A DNA stretch of 64,000 nt from Protula sp. h YS-2021 (taxonomy: Eukaryota; Annelida; Polychaeta; Sabellida; Serpulidae): the NCBI GenBank assembly GCA_949752745.1, contig OX457025.1:94259304-94323303 (forward strand). Reading direction: 5' to 3'. The notes below the pieces were generated by a model. It searched no databases and was not told where the DNA came from. It saw nothing but the letters and a program-made list of their open reading frames with translations. Positions 26,394 through 37,661 of the stretch are shown piece after piece (positions within the stretch are counted from its first letter, which is position 1; every line of letters begins with the position of its first letter). Position numbers and translations under genes: made by a program.

Positions 26394-26520
26394 GGGGAGC
26401 GAAAGTTTACCAATAGAAATCCTCCTTTAACCACACTTTCGTCCAAGCATTTCGCACTTTCTCTCGCCAATAGGAACGCTCCTTTAACGCAGCACTCTCA
26501 TTGGTAAACTTTCGCTCCCC
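26394..26520. promoter_or_regulatory. 21-bp inverted repeat upstream of TATA (copy B)
   Basis: Arms 26394-26414 and 26500-26520 are identical to those of copy A. The spacer is 85 nt because of an insert carrying an additional CCAAT (26468-26472). The arms stayed perfect while the spacer changed, which suggests the arms are the functional part. Confidence 0.75.
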
Positions 26521-26529
26521 TCTCCGCAC

Positions 26530-26537
26530 TATATAAG
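26530..26537 (+). promoter_or_regulatory. TATA box of RING cassette B
   Basis: TATATAAG, 43 nt before ATG 26573. The leader is shorter than in copy A. Confidence 0.8.
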
Positions 26538-26572
26538 CTGCTGCTCAGCCCATACCTCTCCAGCCTTTCACC

Positions 26573-27133
26573 ATGGAAGAACTTACGTTTCATCTGGATG
26601 AAGAAACTCCGATCGCCTCGATCAACCGTGTACAGTATGTACCACGTGAAATTCGGGAAAGACCATTTCGAAAATTTTTTTTACAACTCCTGCCGGATCC
26701 GAAGAATGTGGAGGTAGTTGCCATACCGGTAACAGTGAACAGAATTCTTATGGCAGGCAGAAGAGTTCAAGATATAGAGCAAGGCAAACACATCTCGGCA
26801 TTTCTACGAACTTACAGGATGGGAGAAGAGTTACCAAATGCCATAGAAGAACGGGAATATAGCGATTGGGCTGAAGATTTTCTAGGGATGGATACGGAGC
26901 CCTGCCCGAAGTGCGGCGTGATTATGCTTTATGACAAAGCAATCTTCCACGATTGCGGGCATACTGCATGCCTTCACTGTACGCTGATAGCAGCCTTTTG
27001 GGAAGCGGCCATCAATACCAGCTACACAATGACTTGTCTTCTCTGCGGAATCCACACTGATTGCTCTGTATTCAACTCCCAACAGATGAGCCAGTGTGGC
27101 CGCCAAGACTGTGACATTGTCACCTTTAAATAA
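26573..27133 (+). CDS. RING-finger-like protein B
   Basis: This 186-aa protein is a diverged paralogue of the protein at 25205-25762. Shared blocks include F.(K/E)FF....P(D/N)P, (P)VTVNRILMAGRRVQDIE and AFLRTYRMGE. The finger is complete: CPKCGVIM, HDCGHTACLHC and CLLCG, followed by QQMSQCGRQDC. By eye roughly a third to two fifths of residues match copy A, although the surrounding DNA is nearly the same. The stop TAA (27131-27133) lies within the poly(A) signal AATAAA (27129-27134). Confidence 0.78.
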   Translation: MEELTFHLDEETPIASINRVQYVPREIRERPFRKFFLQLLPDPKNVEVVAIPVTVNRILMAGRRVQDIEQGKHISAFLRTYRMGEELPNAIEEREYSDWAEDFLGMDTEPCPKCGVIMLYDKAIFHDCGHTACLHCTLIAAFWEAAINTSYTMTCLLCGIHTDCSVFNSQQMSQCGRQDCDIVTFK

Positions 27134-27158
27134 ACGTTCAGTGAGGAGCTTGTCTCCT

Positions 27159-27184
27159 GGCCGCGGGCGGCGCCGCTCGCGGCC
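27159..27184. other. Near-perfect GC palindrome after RING gene B
   Basis: Same position and sequence as the palindrome at 25799-25824, with one change (GGGCGG in place of GAGCGG in the left arm), so one base pair is lost. Confidence 0.85.
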
Positions 27185-27344
27185 GCCAACTATTAAAAAA
27201 ATAAGCAAACAAACCGTGTTTCCAAAGTATGCATGAGAATGGGAAATGCTTTAAAAAAAACTCTCTCTGTCTCTCTCTGTCTCTCTCTGTCTCTCTCTCC
27301 AACACACTCACACCTTCTTTCAACCCTCTCTCCAACCCCCCCCC

Positions 27345-27693
27345 CACCCGTCTCGGCACACACACACCCTTTCACTCGAGACGTCTCGGCTTTTTTCACA
27401 AGCCCCCCCCCCCCATACCATTGTACCATTCTACCATTCTACAACCTTTCGCAAGCCTTCCACCGGAAACACACTTTTCGCTCGCAATCGCTCGCTATCG
27501 CAATCTTTGCATCAGCCTTGCATCAGCCTTGCATCATATGACGTTTTCTTTCGTCACACTCTCTCGTCTCTCGTCTCTCGTCTCTTACACCCGTACCATA
27601 AGAGTGTGCAGTCCTGCCCCACATTGTTATGTGGGGCAGAACTCTAAGAGTTCTACCCCAAAATGGGGGTAAAACTCTTATTTCTACCCTACT
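27345..27693 (-). repeat. Right terminal inverted repeat
   Basis: Inverted partner of 7970-8316, with one additional CATCAGCCTTG copy and different C-tract length. It ends ...TACCCTACT directly before the target duplication. Confidence 0.95.
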
Positions 27694-27699
27694 CTCATT
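27694..27699. other. Right target-site duplication CTCATT
   Basis: Matches 7964-7969 exactly. Confidence 0.95.
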
Positions 27700-30600
27700 C
27701 CTAATATACTTTATGTTTTTGCAAATAGCATTCAAGTGCCTCAAATTTACATGGATGTGTAACCCTAAAAATCTACTCTCCGTTTTTTTTTCATTTTGTT
27801 TCGCTTCAAACTTCCATCTTGGCTTTATTCAATTCCATTTACAACACTCGGACCCTCATCCACTACTTAATTGTACGCAATGGAAATATCAAAATTGAGT
27901 AGTAATACCGTAATATCAACATTCTATGGCGAAGAAAGCAAAGAATACAAAGCTTAAGTAGCTTACAGAGTGGCTGTATTTGCTTCTTAAAACGTTGAGT
28001 AAAACATTTTTTGCATTCCTAACCGTCATTCTTACGCATTAAATTAACTCAAAACGTTGCATTCAGTTTAACAGGTGCTATGACATGCGTTAATAACAAC
28101 AAAAATTCTGCACACAGTTTTCATTTTTGTAGATTCTTCAAAATGCCCAAAATGTCCTCAGTTCCCGGTATATATTAGGTACCAGCTTTTTTCAAGTTCA
28201 ACATCGGTACCACAATACATACTTTTGCAGAAATGTGTAAAATGTACCGGAGATGCGGTCTTTTACAGTCTTCTGCAGTCGACTTTGAAACAAACTGCAG
28301 GAGTACTGCTGAAAACTCAGGCATTGCTGTGGTCTCTTTCTAGTCAATTTATTTCTTTCCCCTTCAAGAATACTATATTCGCCGCATATTTGCAGTATAT
28401 TTTATAGAACTTTAGTTTTCGGAAAATACACGAAAATTTAAAATAAGACAACTAGTCGGTTAAGAAGTTGGTCCTTTTTGTGAGTCTCTTTATGGATTTG
28501 ATCCTATCACGGTGTTTCGTTGTAGCTGTACTATATTACATGGAAAATGAATGGGCATTTTACTATCCGCTTCCTTTCAAAGAAGGCAAATGCTAATCTG
28601 CTCACTAGAAGGTGGCATTTGTGCTACTATTTTTGAAATAAAGACAAAATATTATGCATATACATTTAAGGCTCAATAAACTAGACACTGAAGAGCTTGA
28701 GCTAAAATGTCTGGCTTGACGAGGTGTCCGGTCTATTGAGAGCCCCTTATTTTACACATCTTAATATTTTTATTGTACAAAGAAATTCTATAATGTCAAA
28801 TGACATGAAATATCACTTACGCAGAAGGGTGGAGGAAGGTTCCCCGTAGAAGAAAACCCTCGATGAGAAAGTCCTTCCTTTTTTGCAGCTGCAGAGAAAT
28901 GCGTCCTCCCTATCCCAAATTTTTGCCATACTTAATAAAACAGCCCTATACATATTCATACAGAGATTTCTAATACCTCGTTAGAATGCTTGTGCATAAA
29001 AATGCATTTTGTTGTTTAATCGGGTACTTCTATAAACTTTACTTAACTTATCGCCAGCTGGGACTGCTTTCGGTAAGTGCATATTGCAAAGAGTTTAATC
29101 CCCACGCAATCATTCAAACTACCCTGCTGTTTTCCGACCTACTCAACCATGCCCTAAACAATTACTAACTCCCTTGTTAATCTCTGCACTCAGTGATCAC
29201 TGCAAAAAATATGTTTCTGATGATCCTAGATCTATTCTTTGAAAAAGATATTATATTCGGCTAACTTTCTTAGAGTATGGCAAACATCTGTCAGTAGTGT
29301 CTTTTTCCCGTGAAGGACAAAAAGGGAGGGAGAATTTCTCATGCGGTGTTTTTTCCGAAACAAATTTCGAAATTTGTTTGAAAGTACTCGAATGAGCAAA
29401 CCAATTTCATTCATGTGAAATCTGTTCTTGGTTCGTCCATCAGGAATGGCTTTTAAGGTTTCTGTCTAGATTTGTACCAAATCCAAATTAACACATTCAC
29501 CCTCACCACATTTTGACTAAAATCTAATGTTACTGTGGTTTCGAAAGCTATTAAACTATCCATTAGCGATCTTACAAATAAACTTTCATTGTATTGCAAA
29601 TTCTTTTGCATTTTTCTGCAGCGGAGCTCAAAAAAGGGCTGAGTTGTGACACTCAACTGAATAACACAATGGGGTCATGCAATGCATATTAAAGTGCCCA
29701 AATACGAGGGTTCCGGTAAATTGGAGTTTTTATAGAGAAACGGTTGCGCATGCTATCAAATGGCAATGAATAGAAAATAAATAGGGACTGAAAAAATCTG
29801 TCTGGAAAGTGAGTTGTCTGGTGTACTGAGAGTGTCTGGATCTGAGCTTTGACTGTAAATGACAACCGCAAAAAAACAGCAAAAACAAGATCAACTATTT
29901 ATTCAGCTGACAGGAAAACATTTGGAGCAATGCCTTGTGAGGGTTCTGAAACTCACCGCCACATAGTTTAGACCAAACAACGAAGGAAATTGGACAGAAG
30001 CATGAGCAGCAATCAAAGGTTTTCTGACAACTAAAACGAAAGGCCGTATTTAGGATGAGATAAGACCTCATTTCGTAATAAACCGTAGACTTTATTCTCT
30101 GTGTACGATCACTTTGCTTTTCTTCAAAGATTTAACATAAAGATCAGTGGTCTTTCTAACCCTCTATGTAGCAAGGGAATATAGTGAAGTGTGATTCTGG
30201 GAGCTTAACCAATTTAATTTGTGATTTGACATCACTAATATTGACAGCTGATCGTTAATTCGTCTGTGCTTGGCATAAATACAAATTATAGACGACAGTA
30301 GAGGCTTTGTTTCTAATAGCGCTCCATTTGCTTGGTTTGTTGCTTGAAGGCTCTAGACCTGTCAAAGTGAAAGAGAGTATAGAAAACATAACTTTGGAGC
30401 AGCGATTTCGTAAACTAAACTGTACTGTCGGTCTAGATGCTTTATGCGTAACAAACATTTTTGGAAGAAAAAAAATGATTATTTTGATTCATATTTTGCA
30501 TTCAAACAAACCAGACATTTTGTGTCATAGCAGAGTTTTGTTGCTGTGGTGAAGTAACTGACTTAGCCGTCTGTATATAAATTGTTTATAATTAAATTAC

Positions 30601-32700
30601 ACAGAACCAGTTAGGTAAAAATATACTAAAATAATTATATTGCTTTACACTATGCTGTTGTTTCTTATTTATTAGATTTGATATCGCATCATACAGGGTC
30701 TGTGTGAAGGGACTTAGATGAAGCCAGCTACTTGTTTTATAAATAACTCCAGGATGCAAAGATATACTTGTTATTCTAAAAATTGCAGCCGCTCGGGGTG
30801 TTTCCTTTGGACAAAGAATAGAAGATAGTAACAATGTAGAAATGCTTTCTAGAGTGGTCCGCATGCAATTAAGCTCCGAGAATGTAAAAAGCATCCCTGG
30901 AGATGTCTATAATTTCACAAACATCTCATAGGAATAAAAGCTGTTTCTAAAATGCTCTAAAAGCCCACAAAACTTCATTATCTATTGCAGGAACAGCTAA
31001 ATGTATTCATATCTTCTGTAAAAATAAACGCTACATCTTTTGTTCTTAACAAACTTCCTGTCTGATACTCATTTCAGGATTGACAAAAAACAAACAAATA
31101 CTTGAACAATGTATTCATGTAACTTTTTGCTCTTTCAGACTAAACTCTCCAACGATATATGTTACTCAATGCCCTATAGTGGTGTTTTTATCGTTTTTCA
31201 GTTATGATCTCAAGTTATAGCTATGAATACGACTTTTAAATTTGAATTTAAATTTAATTAATTTCTACTTAACTGTAAAAGCCTTCTGTTCAGCATAAAA
31301 AAAAATTTATTCTTACGGCACCGCCATGCCTTAAAATTAAATTCAAACATAAATGATAATATGTTCTACATCTTTGAGTAATGTCAGTAAAATGACTAGG
31401 ATTGCAAGATTTCATTTCGTTTTAACACCCACAATCTTTAATTTGTTTTAGACCGATATACTGCCAATATGCTAACCCGAAACTGCCCACTTTGTTTGCG
31501 TGTATGTGTGTATGTGTATGTGTGTGTTGCAGAACATGACTAAAACCACTCTATCTATTATTATCAGGCTTTTTATAAATGATCTAAGTCAATCAGGCGA
31601 ACAATACTTGGCCTGAACACGGTCAGGTTATCTATTGATAGCCTGTTTTGGAGTGTAAAAGTAGAAAGTTAACCTGAAATGTATCAACTCGCGATTCAAC
31701 ACTCTTTTTATACGTTTCATTAATTAACTCCAAAGCCATTACTAAATGCTTTCACTCGCGTTTTAACACAACGTGTCCCACATTTCTATAATTAAGTTTA
31801 AAAGCATTTTTATTAATGACTTTCAACGCTAACTATTCATTAGTTTCCCTTTTGAATACTTGATTACAATTCCTTAAATGTGTTCAGCATCGAAATCAAT
31901 TGAGGTCAATAATGAACAGTTTCTCTTTGGGCACTCACTTGCAATTGAACAGATATAACTAGCTTTAAATTACAATTAATATTTCCAACGCTTCCACTTG
32001 CTGAATCTCTTCATAAATTACTCTAATGAATCACTTGCGTTTATGATTTACCGAAGCAGTTTGTTGGTTTCCAAGTTAACCACTCCAGAGTATTGTCCAG
32101 AGTCGCTGTTATTATTTCTAGGCCTCATCCTCGCGGTGGCAACTTGAAAGAATCCGGATTTTATTTTATTTATCCTTTCAGAGCAGTTGTAATAAAACCA
32201 AATCGAACATTTGCTGTAATGCTATCACGTAGAAGCTTAAACACACTTGGATTAAATTTTTTAATTACGCTGCCACGATATAAGGTGATAAGCAAAATTA
32301 TTGATAGATAGAAATTCAAAGACAGTGGTCTATTACATCTTGCTGCATGACTTAAAGTGAGAAAGACAATTTTTCTAGAAAACAAGTGATACTCAATAGA
32401 TTGACATCATGTAGTCTAATCTGACAGCTGTAATCATTATTATAATAAGTTTTAAATAAGATAATAAACTAAAATTTTACATTGAGATAATAAACTAAAA
32501 TGTACTAGAGTACTATTCTGGTTCTAGAAGTGGTTCTTTCGTTTCTTCAATAAACCTTTCGAAACGAGGCTTCAAAATTGAAGCATTTCAGGCTAAGTCT
32601 ACAGTTTTAAGCCCAAGCAGCAGGTTATCAATAGACAGCCTGGCTCTCTTCTGGCCGTCTATTTTTTGGTCTGAGTGACTTAGGCTAGCTATAGATTGCC
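27700..32700. other. AT-rich intergenic host DNA, no supported gene
   Basis: Only short open frames on both strands, with no family similarity, splice-site series or repeats that I can define. A TGTGTATG tract lies at 31501-31527. I see nothing functional here. Confidence 0.6.
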
Positions 32701-32713
32701 TGATCTTTTCATG

Positions 32714-33860
32714 CCACCTGAAAAAATCTCTGCCAAAACTAGAAACGTGGTTCATTCCCTTCGTCGCCAGGTAAGGGCCAAAGAGCACAAATACCGTAAA
32801 CGCAAATCAAACGACGATTGTGTGTTCTATGAGCATTCACGCTTCGAATACGAAACGTATTTACCAGCTAATTAGCAATGATAGCCAAGACCACGGAAAC
32901 CTGTTCAAAATAGCAAGTTAAATGATTCATCGTGAAAATGCAAATCTGCTTCCGGGGCACACATCACCAAAAGTTCTAGCTAACCAGTTCGGACAGTATT
33001 TAATGGACAAAATACATATCATTCTGTACGATTTTGATGATACGGATAATGCCTTTGCGTATGACAGGGCATTTACTGGAACAGCACTCTCACAGTTCAA
33101 ACACTTGAGTAATACCAAACTACATGCCACCGTTGCTATAGCAGCATTAAAATCGTGTGAATATTACCCCATCCCTACCAGTTTGGTAAAGAGCTGCATT
33201 GATATTTTGTACCAAGTTGTGAATTTGTCTAATACCCAGAGAATAATTCCAGGCGTTAATAAAATGGTTCTTGTTCGTCCTCTTCTGAAAAAGCCTTCAT
33301 TGGATAAATGTTCATAAACATTACCGCCCGGTCTCAAATTTGAGTCTTATGTCAAAGCCAATTGAAGAAGCTGTAAATATTCCGTTTACATGTCATGTTG
33401 AGACATGTGTGGAATGAAGAATTTCATTCCATTCCAATCCGCATATCACCTGTTCAGTAGTACCGAGACAGCCTGACTGAAAGTGTTCGAAAATGTCCTG
33501 CTGAGTATACATAATCGACAAGCAGTCCTGGTGAGTCTTCTCGACTTATCCGATATTGTCGATAATAGCATTCTATTACGTCGTCTTAACGTGAGTTTCG
33601 ATGTAACAGGCACGGCCTTGAAATGGTTCACATTGTATCTCAATGATCGAACGATGCGTGTTGTCATCAAGGATGCAATGCCCGAGATTGTTCAACTAGA
33701 AGGTTCGGTTCCCCAAGGATCCAAGCTGGGGCAGCGTCTGTACACTCAGTATACCCGATTTCTTGGCTTACTATTGCGAATTCTAGTGCTGGTTTTCACT
33801 GTTACGCTGACAACACTCAGCTTCACAAAATCATTTAATCCCCGGTTTTCATGTTCACAA
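32714..33860 (+). pseudogene. Decayed CR1/L2-type non-LTR retrotransposon ORF2 (reverse transcriptase)
   Basis: The order of conserved RT-region blocks on plus is: SPKVLANQFGQYLMDKI (pre-RT), PIPTSLVKSCIDILYQVVNL, MVLVRPLLKKPSLDK, an HYRPVSNLS-like block in another frame near 33320, VLVSLLDLSDIVDNSILLRR (motif A region), ALKWFTLYLNDR, GSVPQGSKLG, and a shifted YADNTQLH (the YADD catalytic box) near 33800. Multiple frameshifts and a lost catalytic Asp show that it is dead. The 5' end, endonuclease and 3' tail are not visible. Confidence 0.85.
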
Positions 33861-36800
33861 AGGGGGTAAAAGTACATTTGAAAAATGGTATATTAGAAGC
33901 TGCTTATTCCTTCAAGACAAACAAATTTCTAACAAAACAAGGACAAGATGGAATTTTTAATTTTAGTAAGTAGACTCTATGAGTATATGCTCTAAATAGA
34001 CTCCTTGCAACTTGGTGACGAACTCGCGAAAAGAGCCCCATCTACTTGTAACCCCCATAGTTATAATAGATTCACACATGCCCCTTGAATAACAGATCAA
34101 TGATGTTGGGAAAAAGTGCTTTTATTTCCTCAAATGGATCAAAGACATTCGACCATATATCGCCGAATGTTTCGGTGTACAAAGCACTTCATCAATCTAC
34201 TTCAAACTACATATCAAATTTGATGAGCCACACAAATCGTTTTTCGTCTTGATTTCTTGTGGTTAATAGTACTTCTAGATATTCCAAAAGTCGTACTGTA
34301 AACAGTTTAAAAAGCCCTATCTTGAAAGATTGCACACCTAACCGCTGAACAGAAATTACGACCAAGTGCATTTTTCCCATCGACGCAGCGCCTCCCCCAA
34401 AACCCATACACCTCATCCCCTCATATTTATTTAACGGCCATATACAGCCATTAAAGGTGTATCTGAACAAAACGTGAGAGCTCCTAGCGGAGGAGAGCGC
34501 AATCAAGTGCAATCACTATCAGCGATGCCTGATGGAACCAAAACAATGTACTAGTAGCGATTTCTGTTTGCAACTCACCTTTAGCGATTGGCGTTTCGTT
34601 ATCGCAATATCATATCAACTACAAATGAGAGGTTCTATATACGTCACCACTCGCGGGAATATACTACCGACGAGATCAAACTGTCGCTGTATTATTGGGT
34701 TATTGGAACTAAGCTTCTCAAATAATTTCTCAGCATTCGAGTCCGTAACTGGGTGTCCGGCTTTTAAAGGCTTTGAGTACGCCAACACTCAGCTAATAAA
34801 AGTTCTCAAAGAGTAGAAAGAGGTATATGGTTTTTACTCTTTCTTCAATATTTCGAGGACTGACTTCTGGCAAATAAGCAAAATGAGTAAGCTTATGGTG
34901 TTGTGAACGAAAATCCTGGTCTTCTGATTTCTTGTAAATTTCAAGAAATCAGAGTTCTCCCTGGCAAGTCCTATTGATTCTACTCGTGGCAACCCTGTCA
35001 TTGGCTCTTTGTTACAGAACCTAGGTCTTTTTAAAGATCGGTCTTGGAAGGGTCAATATTTAGCGAATCAGCACATCACACATATGAATGTTTTGGAAAA
35101 AAGGCAATTTCATTAGCGCATAATTTTCTGGCATCGAGGGTCAAGCTTTTAATTCTATATCGACATTGAAATTTGGGTGTCATATTTGCGAAGCAATGTT
35201 GAACGAGATTGCCAGTATTGTCTCGGCTAATAAACAGAGCTTTTATTGACTTGGGTCACTGAACTTGTTTTTCTCCTTGTCTGAAAAATTGCAGATGACC
35301 TCAAAGCAAACCTAGTCACGCAGGTGCGGGAAATTGTTGAAACGGAAAGGGATTTACAGGAAACTCCGTTTCATAGGTCTTTCATAAATCTGCAAGGCGA
35401 TCTTTAATCCCTTTTTTAACTAATTGAATCATCGTCACACATTTCTTCGTGTCTCCGGTGTGAGGCGGAAAGCATTGACCTTTATTAGCAAAAGTGGAGT
35501 TGTGTACATTTCACTCGACTACAATCATGACACGGGTGCTTCCAAGAGCCATCATTTTACTTGCTGCTCGTAGACCCAAACTCCCCCGATCACTCGCCAT
35601 TTTACTTTACTGGTATGACTTCCGAGCTGCGAAGAACCTGCCGATTTTGTTTCAGTAATGTAGCGTCAGATATTCTCATTGATCATGTGTGCCTTCAAAT
35701 ACAGTATTCCGACTTCTTCTATTGTTGTTCTTCAGAATATGAACAGTGTAAAGGCTCAAGAGGCGCTGAAATACAGTTTCTTTACCATATATCTAGGTTA
35801 GGACTCATTTAGTGACGAAGATCTTAGACACATTTACAAAGATGTTATTCCAGGCTTATCTGGTTTTAAGGCGTGTAGCATCGATATAGCATCGTTTAGT
35901 CCGGTATCAATAATGCACAGTTACGACTATTCGTGCTGTTCAGACCAGAGACTGGTCTGATTTGTTGAAAAAAACTTCTATATCCATTGAATTACGCTAA
36001 AAACTATTCTGTTTTCATGGTGGTATAGAACAACATGCTGGCCTAGAATTACAATTTATATTTAATGTTAAGGTCATCAAGTTATGTTACACATGATGAA
36101 CTTGTCAGTTGGGGGTTTTTGCAACAAGGCTTATTATCGGCAAGAATTTAAGAAAATATACTTAATGCTTTCAGCAGGATACACCCCTTTTATAGCTGCT
36201 AGTTTCACCTACATGATGAGGCAGAAAACCCTACATATGAAATCAAATTCTATTGTCTACTTTGTTACAGAACTTTGTTTCACCGAAATTTATTTCATTC
36301 ATAATGTGATTGTTGGTGACCTTTTCTCCGTACTTTGTAAATACTAATAAGGCTAGAATATATGAAGAGCAACAAACACGTCTAAAGACAAATGAAATTA
36401 TTAAGTTCCCTATCATTAAACAAATATCTTTTATAATAGGGACTGGTTGTCTAGCTTTTCGTCATAACATGGGTGTGAAAAACCGATACACAGAAGTTAA
36501 GAATTACAACCCGCACGGTATAATTTTATATGCACAACTGTGACAAAGGCCACGCACCCTCAACCGGAAGCTACGATTTTGACAAATATGAAGCTAATTG
36601 TACATTTGCTGTATGAGAAAATTTTATGTGTTTGTCATAAAATTCAATTGATATAGTTGTCAATAGGAAAAATGAAACAAATTATCCATATGTTGCACAT
36701 GTATCTATAAAATTAATCTCTGACATATCTTGATTTCCGGTTGAAATCACAATGATTATTTTAAATAAACAACGCGGTCTAAATGGAATGCTAAAGATAA

Positions 36801-37600
36801 AGCATAACCCGTTTGTTAACTTTAGGAGTTCCTTGCCCATTTGTTTTCAAAGCCCAGAGCTAGATCGACAGCCGAAGCTTATTTATTACTCTTTTCGTTT
36901 CAATTTTTGAAAAACGTTAACCAAGAAGTGAGACGTCACTGAATTACGCTGCTAGACCGGCAAGCGTCGTTAATAAACGACCGGTTTCGAGTAATCCATG
37001 CGTCCTTCACCTTTCGACCATACCCCCAAAAACTGGGTGTTCCGTAACTTGTCGGTTTAAGTGCCGACTGTCAACAGTTGAAAAGTTAACATAAAAATAT
37101 TTATTTATTAAAAAATCAAAAAGAAATTAATTGTAATCTTATCAGTTTATTGAAAAAGTGTATCAAGACCCGTTCAAGAAAAGAGAGGTCTTTTTTTTTT
37201 ATGCAGGCGACAATAGCGTTACAGGCTATAATACCGTTGTTATAAACAGATGACCTCTCAGAGATGTCGGCGATAATACAGTATTTGTGTAATGTCAGTG
37301 CTTTTACTAAACAAGGCATAACAAACATAACGCATTCTTTTATCTCTTTAAATTTTTTTATCCAGTTCTTTGTGTTTTATTCCATTATCTGCAACTGAAA
37401 TCTCCCACTTGATTTAGTTCGGACATGTCGTAAAAATTACCCGATACCAAAGCTACTCTAGAGTGGCTTTGGGAACCAATTTATTACGCTGCTAGCTTTT
37501 GCGCATAATCGTAGTGCAAATAGCCGTTCTTGACAAGCGAGAAGAAGTTTGGACTTTAAACTGCTAAAAAAACATAGCTGGAAGGTGTCATGCTACATTT
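33861..37600. other. Intergenic host DNA, no supported gene
   Basis: Short frames only. The part up to about 35000 may still hold eroded retrotransposon sequence, but I cannot define it. Confidence 0.5.
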
Positions 37601-37661
37601 TGTCTGTTAAGAAATAAACATATTGAGCCTGATGTACGAGCAATACGACAACGATCGCAAA

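Larger units (their letters stand above)
26123..27466. repeat. RING cassette copy B (tandem duplication)
   Basis: Same order as copy A, merging at its right end into the right terminal inverted repeat. It has an extra segment of about 57 bp inside the inverted repeat spacer (26415-26470) and a short tandem CTCTGTACT run at 26288-26318. Confidence 0.8.
7970..27693. mobile_element. Maverick/Polinton (adintovirus-like) element, complete from end to end but with broken genes
   Basis: This 19,724-bp unit begins 5'-AGTAGGGTAGAAATAAGAG and ends with its inverted copy. It has TIRs of about 347 bp and a 6-bp target duplication, CTCATT. It encodes the family's defining genes: protein-primed PolB, retroviral-type integrase with chromodomain, FtsK/A32-like packaging ATPase, adenovirus-type cysteine protease, double-jelly-roll major capsid protein and single-jelly-roll penton, plus small basic virion proteins. 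Accessory genes are PC4-like paralogues, RING proteins and an acidic CARD-like protein. Plus-strand genes lie at both arms and a minus-strand block fills 14892-24607. Several genes carry stops or frameshifts, so this copy is probably not autonomous now. Intact ends argue for a fairly recent insertion. Confidence 0.97.
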
